Shown: positions 1 to 8,777, numbered from the stretch's first letter. The stretch: 10,110 nt of DNA from an uncultured Acidimicrobiaceae bacterium (GCA_913054115.1 CAJXIS010000045.1:1-10110); one strand, 5' to 3'. Notes: generated by a model from the sequence alone, not told the origin. Made by a program: numbers and translations.

Positions 1-1
1 C

Positions 2-133
2 GCCGCAGTCGGCGATCCCGACACGTTCGTCACCCCGGATCGGATCGCCGCCTGCGCCGAGGTCCGGCTGCTGGTCGCCGGTCGACTGGGCCGGGCCCGG
101 CTCATCGACAACATGGGCACGACGGCGCCGTGA
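2..133 (+). CDS. panC: Pantothenate synthetase, C-terminal end (partial)
   Basis: Only the last 43 codons and a TGA stop (131-133) are present; the gene begins before the window. The readable tail contains RLLVAGRLGRARLIDNMG, which matches the C-terminal signature of pantothenate synthetases (a strand-helix ending in a RLxDN motif). The enzyme condenses pantoate and beta-alanine with ATP hydrolysis in the cytoplasm, giving pantothenate for coenzyme A synthesis. Its stop overlaps the GTG start of nadB in the four bases GTGA, so the two genes are probably co-transcribed and translationally coupled. The presence of coaX two genes downstream supports the call. The fragment is short, so identity rests on this motif plus context. 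Confidence 0.82.
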   Translation, partial: AAVGDPDTFVTPDRIAACAEVRLLVAGRLGRARLIDNMGTTAP

Positions 134-1710
134 ACCCGGCAGCGGAGCACCTCGACCTGGTGGTGGTCGGCAGCGGCGTGGCGGGCCTCTCTGCCGCCGT
201 CCGTGCGGCCGACCACGGCCTGCGGGTCGGCGTCGTCACCAAGGGGCGGCTCGAACAGGCGACCACGCGCTGGGCCCAGGGCGGAATCGCCGCCGTGCTG
301 AGCGGCGACCCGGATTCCACCGACCTGCACCTGGCCGACACGTTGGCCGCCGGGGCGGGACTGTGCGACGAGTCGGCGGTCCGCGTGCTGGTCGACGAGG
401 GGCCCGGGCGGGTCCTCGACCTGATCGCCAGGGGAGCCGTCTTCGACCGGGACGACGCCGGCGACCTGGAGTTGGCCCGCGAGGGCGGACATTCGACGGC
501 CCGGGTGGTCCACGCCGGCGGTGTGGCGACGGGCGTCGAGATCGAGCGTGCGTTGGTGGAGGCGGTCGAATCGACGGCTGCGGTGCTCCTGGAGCGGTGG
601 TTCGCCGTGGACCTGCTCCTCGAAGCCGGCGAGTGCGTCGGCGTCGTCGCAGTGGACGGCAGCGGCGAGTCGCGGTCCCTGTCGGCCGACAACGTGCTGC
701 TGGCTGCCGGCGGCTCGGGCCAGCTGTTCGCCGTCACCACCAACCCGCTGGAGGCGACAGGAGACGGCCTGGCGATGGCCCTGCGGGCGGGTGCGGCAGT
801 TGCCGACGTGGAGTTCGTGCAGTTCCATCCGACTGCGCTGCACCATCCCCGGATGCCGAGGCCCCTGCTGTCCGAGGCGCTGCGGGGGCATGGCGCCATC
901 CTCCGCGACCACGATGGTGAGCGCTTCGTCGACGAGTTGGCGCCGCGCGATGTGGTGGCACGGGCGATGACCCGACGGATGCTCGACGCCGATGTCGAGC
1001 ACCTGTGGCTCGACGCCACGGGTCTCGACGGCTTCCGGACCCGGTTCCCGACGATCTCCGTCCAACTCGAGGAGGTCGGCCTCGACCCGACCACCGACTG
1101 GCTGCCGATCGCTCCCGCCGCCCACTACCACTGCGGCGGCGTCCTGACCGACCTCGATGGCGCCACCACCCTGCCAGGGCTCTGGGCCGCCGGAGAGGTG
1201 GCCTGCACGGGAATCCACGGGGCCAACCGCCTGGCTTCGAACTCGCTGCTCGACGGCATGGTGTACGGCGCACGGGTGGTCGAGGCGGTCGCTGCAGGAC
1301 GGCGGGGCGCCGAGGCCACAGGACCGATGCGGCCACTCCTCGAGGATTCGGATGCCGGGATCGGCATCCGGCGACTGGCGCTGGAGACCCCGGCACGGGG
1401 AACGGGAGCCGATGTGGTCGCCTGTCGTCACGAGCTCCAGCACGTCATGACACGGTGTGCCGGCGTGGTGCGCAGTGGAGCCTCCCTGGCCGAGGCAGCG
1501 GCAGCGATCGACGACCTGGCCGGCCGCTGTGGCGCTGCATCGACCGACCCTGCCAGGGCCGAGGTCGCCAACCTGGTGGCCGTGGCCGGCGCCCTGGTCG
1601 CCGCTGCAGCCGAGCGGACCGAGTCGCGCGGCGCCCACACCCGCGACGACCATCCGGCGACCGACGACGGCCAGCGGGAGCGCCTGGTCCTGACCATTGC
1701 GCCCGGCTGA
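130..1710 (+). CDS. nadB: L-aspartate oxidase
   Basis: Flavoprotein of 526 residues, a normal length for the family. It oxidises L-aspartate to iminoaspartate, the first step of de novo NAD synthesis in the cytoplasm. Seen in order: the FAD dinucleotide-binding motif GSGVAGL (14-20), TTRWAQGGIAA (45-55), the FAD-contacting stretch GGHSTARVVHAGG (119-131), FHPTALH (232-238), LRGHGAILRD (251-260) and PRDVVARA (272-279) with the catalytic-type Arg273. These are followed by HYHCGG (332-337), GANRLASNSLL (364-374) and the C-terminal ESRGAHTRDD (498-507). These features are shared with the succinate dehydrogenase flavoprotein family, but the HYHCGG and ESRG-H-R-D elements and the adjoining nadC favour NadB. 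The GTG start at 130 overlaps the panC stop. No strong ribosome site precedes it, which suggests coupling. nadA, the usual partner, is not in the window. Confidence 0.95.
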   Translation: MNPAAEHLDLVVVGSGVAGLSAAVRAADHGLRVGVVTKGRLEQATTRWAQGGIAAVLSGDPDSTDLHLADTLAAGAGLCDESAVRVLVDEGPGRVLDLIARGAVFDRDDAGDLELAREGGHSTARVVHAGGVATGVEIERALVEAVESTAAVLLERWFAVDLLLEAGECVGVVAVDGSGESRSLSADNVLLAAGGSGQLFAVTTNPLEATGDGLAMALRAGAAVADVEFVQFHPTALHHPRMPRPLLSEALRGHGAILRDHDGERFVDELAPRDVVARAMTRRMLDADVEHLWLDATGLDGFRTRFPTISVQLEEVGLDPTTDWLPIAPAAHYHCGGVLTDLDGATTLPGLWAAGEVACTGIHGANRLASNSLLDGMVYGARVVEAVAAGRRGAEATGPMRPLLEDSDAGIGIRRLALETPARGTGADVVACRHELQHVMTRCAGVVRSGASLAEAAAAIDDLAGRCGAASTDPARAEVANLVAVAGALVAAAAERTESRGAHTRDDHPATDDGQRERLVLTIAPG

Positions 1711-1719
1711 TCGCCGGGC
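1701..1719 (+). other. GC stem-loop holding the nadB stop codon
   Basis: GCCCGGC (1701-1707) pairs perfectly with GCCGGGC (1713-1719), leaving the 5-nt loop TGATC, whose first three bases are the nadB stop codon. There is no T-run after the stem. An ordinary intrinsic terminator is therefore not evident, and the element may instead protect the mRNA end or attenuate read-through into nadC. The pairing is seen directly; the function is inferred. Confidence 0.4.
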
Positions 1720-1752
1720 TGATCGGGCGGCTGATCGGGCGACTGGTTGGCG
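1705..1752 (+). repeat. 12-bp tandem repeat across the nadB stop
   Basis: Four consecutive 12-bp units: GGCTGATCGCCG (1705-1716), GGCTGATCGGGC (1717-1728), an identical copy (1729-1740) and a decayed copy GACTGGTTGGCG (1741-1752). The first unit contains the nadB stop. Because 12 is a multiple of three, the next two units add two further TGA codons in the nadB frame. It looks like replication slippage around the gene's 3' end. Confidence 0.75.
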
Positions 1753-1767
1753 GCCCCCGGGAGCGGC

Positions 1768-1781
1768 GGCAGGCTGGGAGG
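1768..1781 (+). promoter_or_regulatory. Purine-rich ribosome-binding region of nadC
   Basis: GGCAGG (1768-1773) lies 9 nt before the GTG at 1783, and a better match, GGGAGG (1776-1781), lies only 1 nt before it. The first has the more usual spacing. These sites support the GTG at 1783 over an in-frame TTG at 1747, which lies inside the tandem repeat and has no such sequence upstream. Confidence 0.45.
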
Positions 1782-1782
1782 C

Positions 1783-2673
1783 GTGACGACCCCACTCGCT
1801 CCCCCGGGACCGGTTGAACCTCCCACCCATCAGGTCGAGGATGCCGTCCGGCGCGCCCTCGTCGAGGACCTGACCCCGCTCGGCGACCTGAGCGCAGCCC
1901 TCGTACCGGCCGACGCCCTGGCAACGGGCGCCATCGTCGCCCGCCGGTCCGGCGTCCTCGCAGGCACCGCCTGTGCCACCGAGGCATTCCGGCAGATCGA
2001 TGACTCGATCCGCATCGACTGGCGGCTCGGGGACGGCGACCGCCTCCGGGCCGGTGATCTGATCGCCACCATCGACGGCCGCCTGGCGCCGATCCTGACC
2101 GCCGAACGGACGGCGCTCAACTTCCTCGGCCACCTCTCCGGAATCGCCACACTGGTGGCCCGCTGGGTGGACGTCGTCGCCGGCGGTGCCGTGGTCTGGG
2201 ACACCCGCAAGACCACGCCGGGCCTGCGGGGGCTGGAGAAGGCGGCCGTGCGGGCGGGCGGAGGCCGCAACCACCGGGCCAACCTGAGTGACTGGGTGAT
2301 GCTCAAGGACAACCACCTGCTCGGCACCGACATCACGTCCGCCGTCACCAGGGCACACCACCTCTGGCCGGGACGGACGGTCCATGTCGAGTGCGACACG
2401 CTCGACCAGGTCAGCGAGGCACTGACGGCGGGTGCCGATGCCCTGCTGCTCGACAACATGGAGCCGGACGTCGTGCGGGAGGCCGTCGGCCTGGCCCGTT
2501 CGTTCGGCGAGAACGGCGGTCGCGTCCCGCTGCTCGAGGCCTCGGGCGGGATCACGCTCGAGACCGCAGCCGCCTACGCAGCGACCGGGGTCGACTGCAT
2601 CTCCAGCGGTTCGCTGACGCAGGCCGCTCCGGCGCTCGACATCGGCCTCGACCTCGATCGGGTCCATCAGTGA
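1783..2673 (+). CDS. nadC: Quinolinate phosphoribosyltransferase (carboxylating)
   Basis: Protein of 296 residues, typical for NadC. It transfers the phosphoribosyl group of PRPP to quinolinate and releases CO2, giving nicotinate mononucleotide. The two-domain fold is recognisable. The N-terminal part has ERTALNFL (108-115). The barrel part has DTRKTTPGLRGLEK (140-153), GGGRNHR (159-165), KDNH (175-178), ECDT (203-206), LLDNM (222-226), ASGGI (253-257) and a C-terminal segment ending ALDIGLD. The Arg, Lys and His residues of these motifs form the family's phosphate- and quinolinate-binding site. The first 17 residues or so are Pro-rich and unlike the core, so the exact start is uncertain. The GTG at 1783 was chosen for its upstream purines, with TTG 1747 as the alternative. 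It follows nadB after 72 nt containing a repeat, and is probably in the same transcript. Confidence 0.95.
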   Translation: MTTPLAPPGPVEPPTHQVEDAVRRALVEDLTPLGDLSAALVPADALATGAIVARRSGVLAGTACATEAFRQIDDSIRIDWRLGDGDRLRAGDLIATIDGRLAPILTAERTALNFLGHLSGIATLVARWVDVVAGGAVVWDTRKTTPGLRGLEKAAVRAGGGRNHRANLSDWVMLKDNHLLGTDITSAVTRAHHLWPGRTVHVECDTLDQVSEALTAGADALLLDNMEPDVVREAVGLARSFGENGGRVPLLEASGGITLETAAAYAATGVDCISSGSLTQAAPALDIGLDLDRVHQ

Positions 2674-2734
2674 CCACGACACCCGCCGCAGGGCCAGTCC
2701 GTGCGATGATCTGGGTAGGCGCCGAAACCATTCC

Positions 2735-2739
2735 GGAGG
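2735..2739 (+). promoter_or_regulatory. Ribosome-binding site deciding the coaX TTG start
   Basis: A perfect GGAGG lies 7 nt before the TTG at 2747. This spacing and strength, plus the conserved LLTIDVGNT beginning exactly there, fix TTG as the start. Confidence 0.85.
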
Positions 2740-2746
2740 TGCGACC

Positions 2747-3538
2747 TTGCTGCTGACCATCGACGTGGGCAACACCCAGACCGTCATCGGGCTCTACGAC
2801 CGCGCGGTCACCTCAGGAGCGACCGCCGATGCCGGCCTGCTCGAGCACTGGCGTATCGCCACCGACGCCGCCAGGACCGCCGACGAGCATGCCGTCGTGA
2901 TCCGAAGCCTGATGGAGTCGGCCGGCTTCCCCTTCGAAGTGGATGGCGTCGCGATCTGCGCCGGTGTCCCTCGGGTGCTCGCCAGCCTGCGAGAGATGAT
3001 CGACCGCAACATCGACGTCGAGCCGATCGTGATCGAGCCCGGGGTCCGCACGGGCATGGCGATCCTGTACGACAACCCCAAGGAGGTGGGTGCCGACCGC
3101 ATCGCCAACGCGGTCGCCGCCTTCGATCTCTACGGAGGCCCGACCGTCGTGGTTGATTTCGGCACCGGCAACAACTTCGATGTGATCTCCGCAAACGGCG
3201 AGTTCCTCGGTGGAGCGATCGCACCGGGCGTCGAGATCAGCCTCGACGCCCTGATCGGCAAGGCGGCTGCCCTGCGGGCCGTCGAGTTGGTGGCGCCCCG
3301 GAGCGTCATCGGCAAAAACACCGTCGAGTCGCTGCAGTCGGGCGCCGTGTTCGGATTCGCTTCGCAGATCGACGGCATGGTCGAACGGTTCCGGGCCGAA
3401 CTGGGTGGCTGCACCGTTGTCGCCACCGGCGGGCTGGCACCGCTGATCGCTCCGGCGGCGACCACGATCGAACACATCGAGCCGTTCCTGACGCTGCACG
3501 GCCTGCGCATCGTCTTCCACCGGAATCAGGAGCACTGA
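2747..3538 (+). CDS. coaX: Type III pantothenate kinase
   Basis: Protein of 263 residues, the usual CoaX size. The family phosphorylates pantothenate with ATP, the first committed step of coenzyme A synthesis. It belongs to the acetate kinase/Hsp70/actin (ASKHA) fold and usually acts as a dimer. Visible motifs: DVGNT (6-10), the ATP phosphate loop with the catalytic-type Asp6; EPGVRTG (97-103); DNPKEVGADRIANAV (109-123), which contacts pantothenate; DFGTGNNFD (137-145), the second phosphate region; and GEFLGGAIAPGVEIS (151-165). VIGKNTVESLQSGAVFG (187-203) and VATGGLA (225-231) follow. The DFGT motif continues with GNN where many bacterial enzymes have ATT. The start is TTG with a perfect GGAGG upstream. 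The 73 nt separating it from nadC hold no clear promoter. It ends 4 nt before lysS. The call is strong; activity is not shown by sequence. Confidence 0.95.
   Translation: MLLTIDVGNTQTVIGLYDRAVTSGATADAGLLEHWRIATDAARTADEHAVVIRSLMESAGFPFEVDGVAICAGVPRVLASLREMIDRNIDVEPIVIEPGVRTGMAILYDNPKEVGADRIANAVAAFDLYGGPTVVVDFGTGNNFDVISANGEFLGGAIAPGVEISLDALIGKAAALRAVELVAPRSVIGKNTVESLQSGAVFGFASQIDGMVERFRAELGGCTVVATGGLAPLIAPAATTIEHIEPFLTLHGLRIVFHRNQEH
3528..3532 (+). promoter_or_regulatory. Ribosome-binding site of lysS inside coaX
   Basis: AGGAG lies in the last codons of coaX, 10 nt before the ATG at 3543. With a 4-nt gap between the two genes, this indicates translation of lysS from the coaX message. Confidence 0.6.
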
Positions 3539-3542
3539 GCCG

Positions 3543-4985
3543 ATGGTCGCCGATCCCCCCTACCGCTTCGAGCCGACGGCGAACGCAGCCGGCATACACG
3601 CCGCCCACGGCGACCTCGAGCCCGGCGCCGAGACCGGCATCGAGGTCACGATCGCCGGTCGCCTGATGCTGCGCCGCGACCAGGGCAAGCTTTTCTTCGG
3701 CGTTCTCCAGGACGCCACCGGGCGCATCCAGCTGTTCGCCCCCCAGAAGACCACGCCCGACTTCGACGGCTTCACCGGCCTGCACCTCGGCGACTGGATC
3801 GGCGTAACCGGCGAGGTCATCGTCACCCGCCGGGGTGAGCTCTCCGTGCGGGTGGGCTCGTGGGTGCGCCTCGCCGAGGCACGTCGCCCATTCCCCGACA
3901 AGTGGCATGGCATCACCGACACCGACACCCGCTACCGGCAGCGCTACGTCGACCTCTGGGTCACCGACGAGGCCCGCGAGGTCTTCGTCCTGCGCAGCCG
4001 GGCGATCTCGTTGATGCGCCGCTGGCTCGAGGACCGCGGGTTCATCGAGGTCGAGACGCCGGTGTTCCATCCCATCCCCGGTGGGGCGCTGGCCCGGCCG
4101 TTCACCACCCACCACAATGCGCTGGACCTGGACCTCTACCTGCGGATCGCCCCCGAGCTGTACCTGAAGCGCCTGACCGTCGGCGGCATGGAGCGGGTGT
4201 TCGAGGTGGCACGGGTGTTCCGCAACGAAGGGGTGTCGACCCGGCACAACCCCGAGTTCACGATGCTCGAGCTCTATCAGGCGTACGCCGACTACACCGA
4301 CATCATGTCGCTGGTCGAGGAACTGGTCGCCCACCTCTGCGAAGTGCTCCTCGGCACCACCAGCATCACCTACGACGGCCGTGCGATCGACCTGTCGGTC
4401 CCGTGGCGTCGGGCGACCCTCACCGAGCTGCTCGCCGAGCACGGCGGCATCGAGGTCGACCTCGACACGCCACGCGACGAACTGGTGCGGCTGTGCGAGG
4501 AGCGGGACATCCCCGTCGAGGACCACTACGGACCCGGCAAGCTGATCCTCGAGCTCTACGAAAAGACCACCGAGCCCGAACTGTGGGGGCCGGTGTTCGT
4601 CACCGACTACCCGAAGGAGGTCTCGCCGCTCTCGCGGGACCACCGGGACCGGCCGGGCTGGGTCGAGCGCTTCGAGGGCATCGTGGCGGGCCGCGAGTTG
4701 TGCAACGCCTTCACCGAGTTGCTCGATCCCGACGAGCAGCGGGAGCGCTTCGTCGCCCAGGAGGCCGGAAGGGCCGCCGGCGACGCCGAGGCCATGGCGA
4801 TCGACGAGGACTACCTGCGGGCGCTCGAGTACGGCCTGCCGCCGACGGGTGGCCTCGGGATCGGCGTCGATCGTCTGATCATGCTGCTGGCCGACACCAC
4901 GGCGATCCGTGACGTGATCCTGTTCCCGACGCTCCGACCGGAGCAGGAGCGGGGCGTCTCGGGCGGACCCGAAGTCTGGCCTTGA
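3543..4985 (+). CDS. lysS: Lysyl-tRNA synthetase, class II
   Basis: Protein of 480 residues, slightly shorter than the usual figure of about 500 because the N-terminal extension is compact. It charges tRNA-Lys with lysine using ATP. An OB-fold anticodon-binding domain spans about 34-110 (KLFFGVLQDATGRIQLF at 49-65). The catalytic core shows motif 1 around 155-178 (WLEDRGFIEVETPVF), the lysine-type segment IPGGALARPFTTHHNALD (178-195) and YLRIAPELYLKRL (199-211). Motif 2 is FRNEGVSTRHNPEFTMLE (226-243) and motif 3 is GGLGIGVDRLIML (436-448). FVTDYPKEVSPLSR and GRELCNAFTELLDP are further class II LysRS hallmarks. Asp- and Asn-tRNA synthetases share the fold but lack the lysine-pocket segments. 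It follows coaX by 4 nt. The coding end lies inside a 13-bp tandem repeat, so the last few residues may be variable. Confidence 0.97.
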   Translation: MVADPPYRFEPTANAAGIHAAHGDLEPGAETGIEVTIAGRLMLRRDQGKLFFGVLQDATGRIQLFAPQKTTPDFDGFTGLHLGDWIGVTGEVIVTRRGELSVRVGSWVRLAEARRPFPDKWHGITDTDTRYRQRYVDLWVTDEAREVFVLRSRAISLMRRWLEDRGFIEVETPVFHPIPGGALARPFTTHHNALDLDLYLRIAPELYLKRLTVGGMERVFEVARVFRNEGVSTRHNPEFTMLELYQAYADYTDIMSLVEELVAHLCEVLLGTTSITYDGRAIDLSVPWRRATLTELLAEHGGIEVDLDTPRDELVRLCEERDIPVEDHYGPGKLILELYEKTTEPELWGPVFVTDYPKEVSPLSRDHRDRPGWVERFEGIVAGRELCNAFTELLDPDEQRERFVAQEAGRAAGDAEAMAIDEDYLRALEYGLPPTGGLGIGVDRLIMLLADTTAIRDVILFPTLRPEQERGVSGGPEVWP

Positions 4986-5022
4986 TGTCTGGCCCTGATG
5001 GCCGGCCCTGATGGCCGGCCCG
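4975..5022 (+). repeat. 13-bp tandem repeat across the lysS stop
   Basis: Units are TCTGGCCTTGATG (4975-4987), TCTGGCCCTGATG (4988-5000), GCCGGCCCTGATG (5001-5013) and a partial GCCGGCCCG (5014-5022). The first contains the lysS stop TGA at 4983. Because 13 is not a multiple of three, the TGAs at 4983, 4996 and 5009 fall in three different frames, closing all plus-strand frames. The array fills most of the gap between the convergent genes. Confidence 0.8.
5000..5020. terminator. Possible bidirectional terminator between convergent genes
   Basis: Two copies of the self-complementary octamer GGCCGGCC (5000-5007 and 5013-5020) can form an 8-bp stem closed by the 5-nt loop CTGAT. It sits in the 41-nt gap between the convergent stops of lysS (4985) and the polyprenyl synthase (5027), the expected place for a shared terminator. 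No T-run follows on either strand, so classical intrinsic termination is uncertain. Each octamer is itself a palindrome, so other pairings are possible. Confidence 0.45.
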
Positions 5023-5026
5023 GACC

Positions 5027-6037
5027 CTACGACCGGCCCGAAGCGTCCGAGACTGCATCGACCCGGGCCAGGAGCAGGTCGCAGGTCTGGCGCAGGGTGT
5101 CGACCGCCGGAGTGGGTGCCAGCTCGGCCAGCGCATCGACCGCGTTGTTGGTGAACTCGACTGCCGTGGCCATCGAACTGGCGAGCGACGTGTGGCCCCG
5201 CAGGATCTCGAGGACCCGGTCACAGGTGGTGCCTTCGATCGGGCCGCCGAGCAGGCTGCGGAGCTCGTCGCCAGGGGAGCCGTCCAGCGCCCGGATGACC
5301 GGGAGCGTGTAGACGCCCTCGCAGAGGTCGTTGCCGGAGGGCTTGCCGAGCTGGCCATCGGTGGCAACGAGGTCCAGGACATCGTCGACGACCTGGAAGG
5401 CCATCCCGTAGTGGTGGCCGAACGCGGTGAGCGCCTCGATCTCCGGGCGGGAGAGGTCGGCGACGATGCCGCCGATTCGGGCGGCGGTGGCCAGCAGGAC
5501 GGCGGTCTTGCCGCCGATCGACTCGAGGTAGGCGGCCTCGGTCCGGCCCACGTCGTAGGCGCTGCCGATCTCGCGGACCTGGCCCTCGCAGAGGCCGGCG
5601 ATCGTGCGGGCGAGCAGGACGGCCACCTCTGTGCCGAGCTCGGCAGCGATCTCGGAGGCACGGGCCAACAGGTAGTCGCCGGCGAGGATGGCCTCGAGGT
5701 TGCCGAATCGGGAGTTGACGCTCTCGACGGTGCGCCGGGTGTCGGCACCGTCGATCACGTCGTCGTGGTAGAGCGAGCCCTGGTGCACCAACTCGACGGC
5801 GACGCCGCCGCGGATGGCATCGTGGGTGGCGGGGCCCGGCTCGACGCTGGTTGCCAGCGAGGCGGTGATGGTGAGTGCCGGACGGACCCGCTTGCCGCCG
5901 GCGTCGATCAGGTGGCGGGCGACCTCTGTGAGGAAGGGCTCGTCGGACTGCACGACCCGCCGGAGCTCGTCGTCGACCCGCCGGATGTCGTCGGCCATGC
6001 CCGGAAGCGCAGGCAACGAGGAGGAATCGGCGGGCAT
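5027..6037 (-). CDS. Polyprenyl diphosphate synthase (trans-type)
   Basis: Protein of 336 residues of the FPP/GGPP synthase family, read on the minus strand to a TAG at 5029-5027. It condenses isopentenyl diphosphate onto allylic diphosphates to build an all-trans chain. Seen: GGKRVRP (47-53) for IPP binding; the first Asp-rich motif DDVID (92-96), followed by an RR pair (101-102); AGDYLLARA (119-127); and the second Asp-rich motif DDVLD (218-222) in FQVVDDVLDL. GNDLCEGVYTLPVI (235-248) follows. The residues just before the first DDxxD are small (HQGS), which in this family fits medium to long products such as the hepta- to decaprenyl chains of menaquinone. The exact length cannot be read. 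The ATG at 6037 is chosen. ATG 5998 and ATG 6148 are in frame, and none has a clear ribosome site. It stands alone against its neighbours: convergent with lysS and divergent from clpC. Confidence 0.93.
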   Translation of the reverse strand: MPADSSSLPALPGMADDIRRVDDELRRVVQSDEPFLTEVARHLIDAGGKRVRPALTITASLATSVEPGPATHDAIRGGVAVELVHQGSLYHDDVIDGADTRRTVESVNSRFGNLEAILAGDYLLARASEIAAELGTEVAVLLARTIAGLCEGQVREIGSAYDVGRTEAAYLESIGGKTAVLLATAARIGGIVADLSRPEIEALTAFGHHYGMAFQVVDDVLDLVATDGQLGKPSGNDLCEGVYTLPVIRALDGSPGDELRSLLGGPIEGTTCDRVLEILRGHTSLASSMATAVEFTNNAVDALAELAPTPAVDTLRQTCDLLLARVDAVSDASGRS

Positions 6038-6049
6038 GGCCACCCGTGG

Positions 6050-6078
6050 AGGATACGACGGGGTCCGGCGGCGCGAAA
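6050..6078 (-). promoter_or_regulatory. Weak promoter candidate for the polyprenyl synthase gene
   Basis: On the minus strand, TTTCGC (6078-6073) and TATCCT (6055-6050) are separated by 17 nt. The -10 matches 4 of 6 consensus bases and the -35 only 2. Transcription would begin a few bases before the ATG at 6037, giving a nearly leaderless message, in keeping with the absence of a ribosome site there. This is a tentative reading only. Confidence 0.25.
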
Positions 6079-6118
6079 CCGGGGTACCGGCTGCGGCCCC
6101 GACCCGAATCGACGCCGG

Positions 6119-6145
6119 TTGCTCGTCACACACGGTGGGTACACT
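6119..6145 (+). promoter_or_regulatory. Candidate clpC promoter
   Basis: TTGCTC (6119-6124) and TACACT (6140-6145) are separated by 15 nt, a little shorter than the usual 16-18. The -10 follows GGG, and TACACT fits the TAnnnT actinobacterial -10. A start near 6152 would give a leader of about 60 nt containing the 11-bp repeat. No CIRCE (HrcA), CtsR heptad repeat or CGC-N-GCG palindrome of the ClgR kind was recognised in 6038-6213. Confidence 0.4.
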
Positions 6146-6179
6146 CATGGACAGGAGCGTCCACGGGGCGCGACATCAG

Positions 6180-6201
6180 AGACAAGACAGAGACAAGACA
6201 G
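6180..6201 (+). repeat. 11-bp direct repeat in the clpC leader
   Basis: AGACAAGACAG occurs twice in perfect tandem (6180-6190 and 6191-6201) and runs straight into the ribosome-binding site. The stretch is purine- and A-rich, in contrast with the GC-rich surroundings. Confidence 0.85.
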
Positions 6202-6209
6202 GGAGAAGG
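6201..6209 (+). promoter_or_regulatory. Ribosome-binding site deciding the clpC TTG start
   Basis: GGGAGAAGG ends 4 nt before the TTG at 6214, and its GGGAG half (6201-6205) is 8 nt away. It supports starting clpC at TTG rather than at the upstream in-frame GTG (6046). Confidence 0.7.
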
Positions 6210-6213
6210 CTGC

Positions 6214-8742
<2,529 letters not shown>

Positions 8743-8746
8743 CCAC

Positions 8747-8768
8747 ACGGCGCGCAGCCCGCCGCCGT
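8747..8768 (+). terminator. Weak stem-loop after clpC
   Basis: ACGGCG (8747-8752) can pair with CGCCGT (8763-8768) around a 10-nt loop, starting 5 nt after the clpC stop. The stem is short and no T-run follows, so at most it is a weak terminator or an mRNA end-stabilising hairpin. Confidence 0.2.
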
Positions 8769-8777
8769 TCCGTCGCC

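Noticed and set aside
2693..2721. Possible promoter before coaX (TAGGCG, GATGAT)
   Set aside because: Neither hexamer has a matching -35 at the right distance, and TAGGCG lacks the final T. coaX is more simply read from the nadB-nadC transcript.
3306..4643. 445-codon minus-strand open frame opposite coaX and lysS
   Set aside because: The same mirror effect: the opposite strand encodes two unmistakable conserved enzymes, and this translation shows no motif.
6079..6092. CCGGGGTACCGG near-palindrome upstream of clpC as an operator
   Set aside because: The arms are only 4 bp, such GC palindromes are frequent in this composition, and it matches no operator I recognise.
6038..6148. Longer polyprenyl synthase starting at ATG 6148
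   Set aside because: The additional 37 residues are not conserved-looking and no ribosome site precedes that ATG. The start at 6037 better matches the family's N-terminal length, though the choice is not certain.
6046..6213. 56-codon N-terminal extension of ClpC from GTG 6046
   Set aside because: The conserved family N-terminus starts exactly at TTG 6214 with a ribosome site before it. The extension contains the promoter candidate and tandem repeat and has no resemblance to ClpC.
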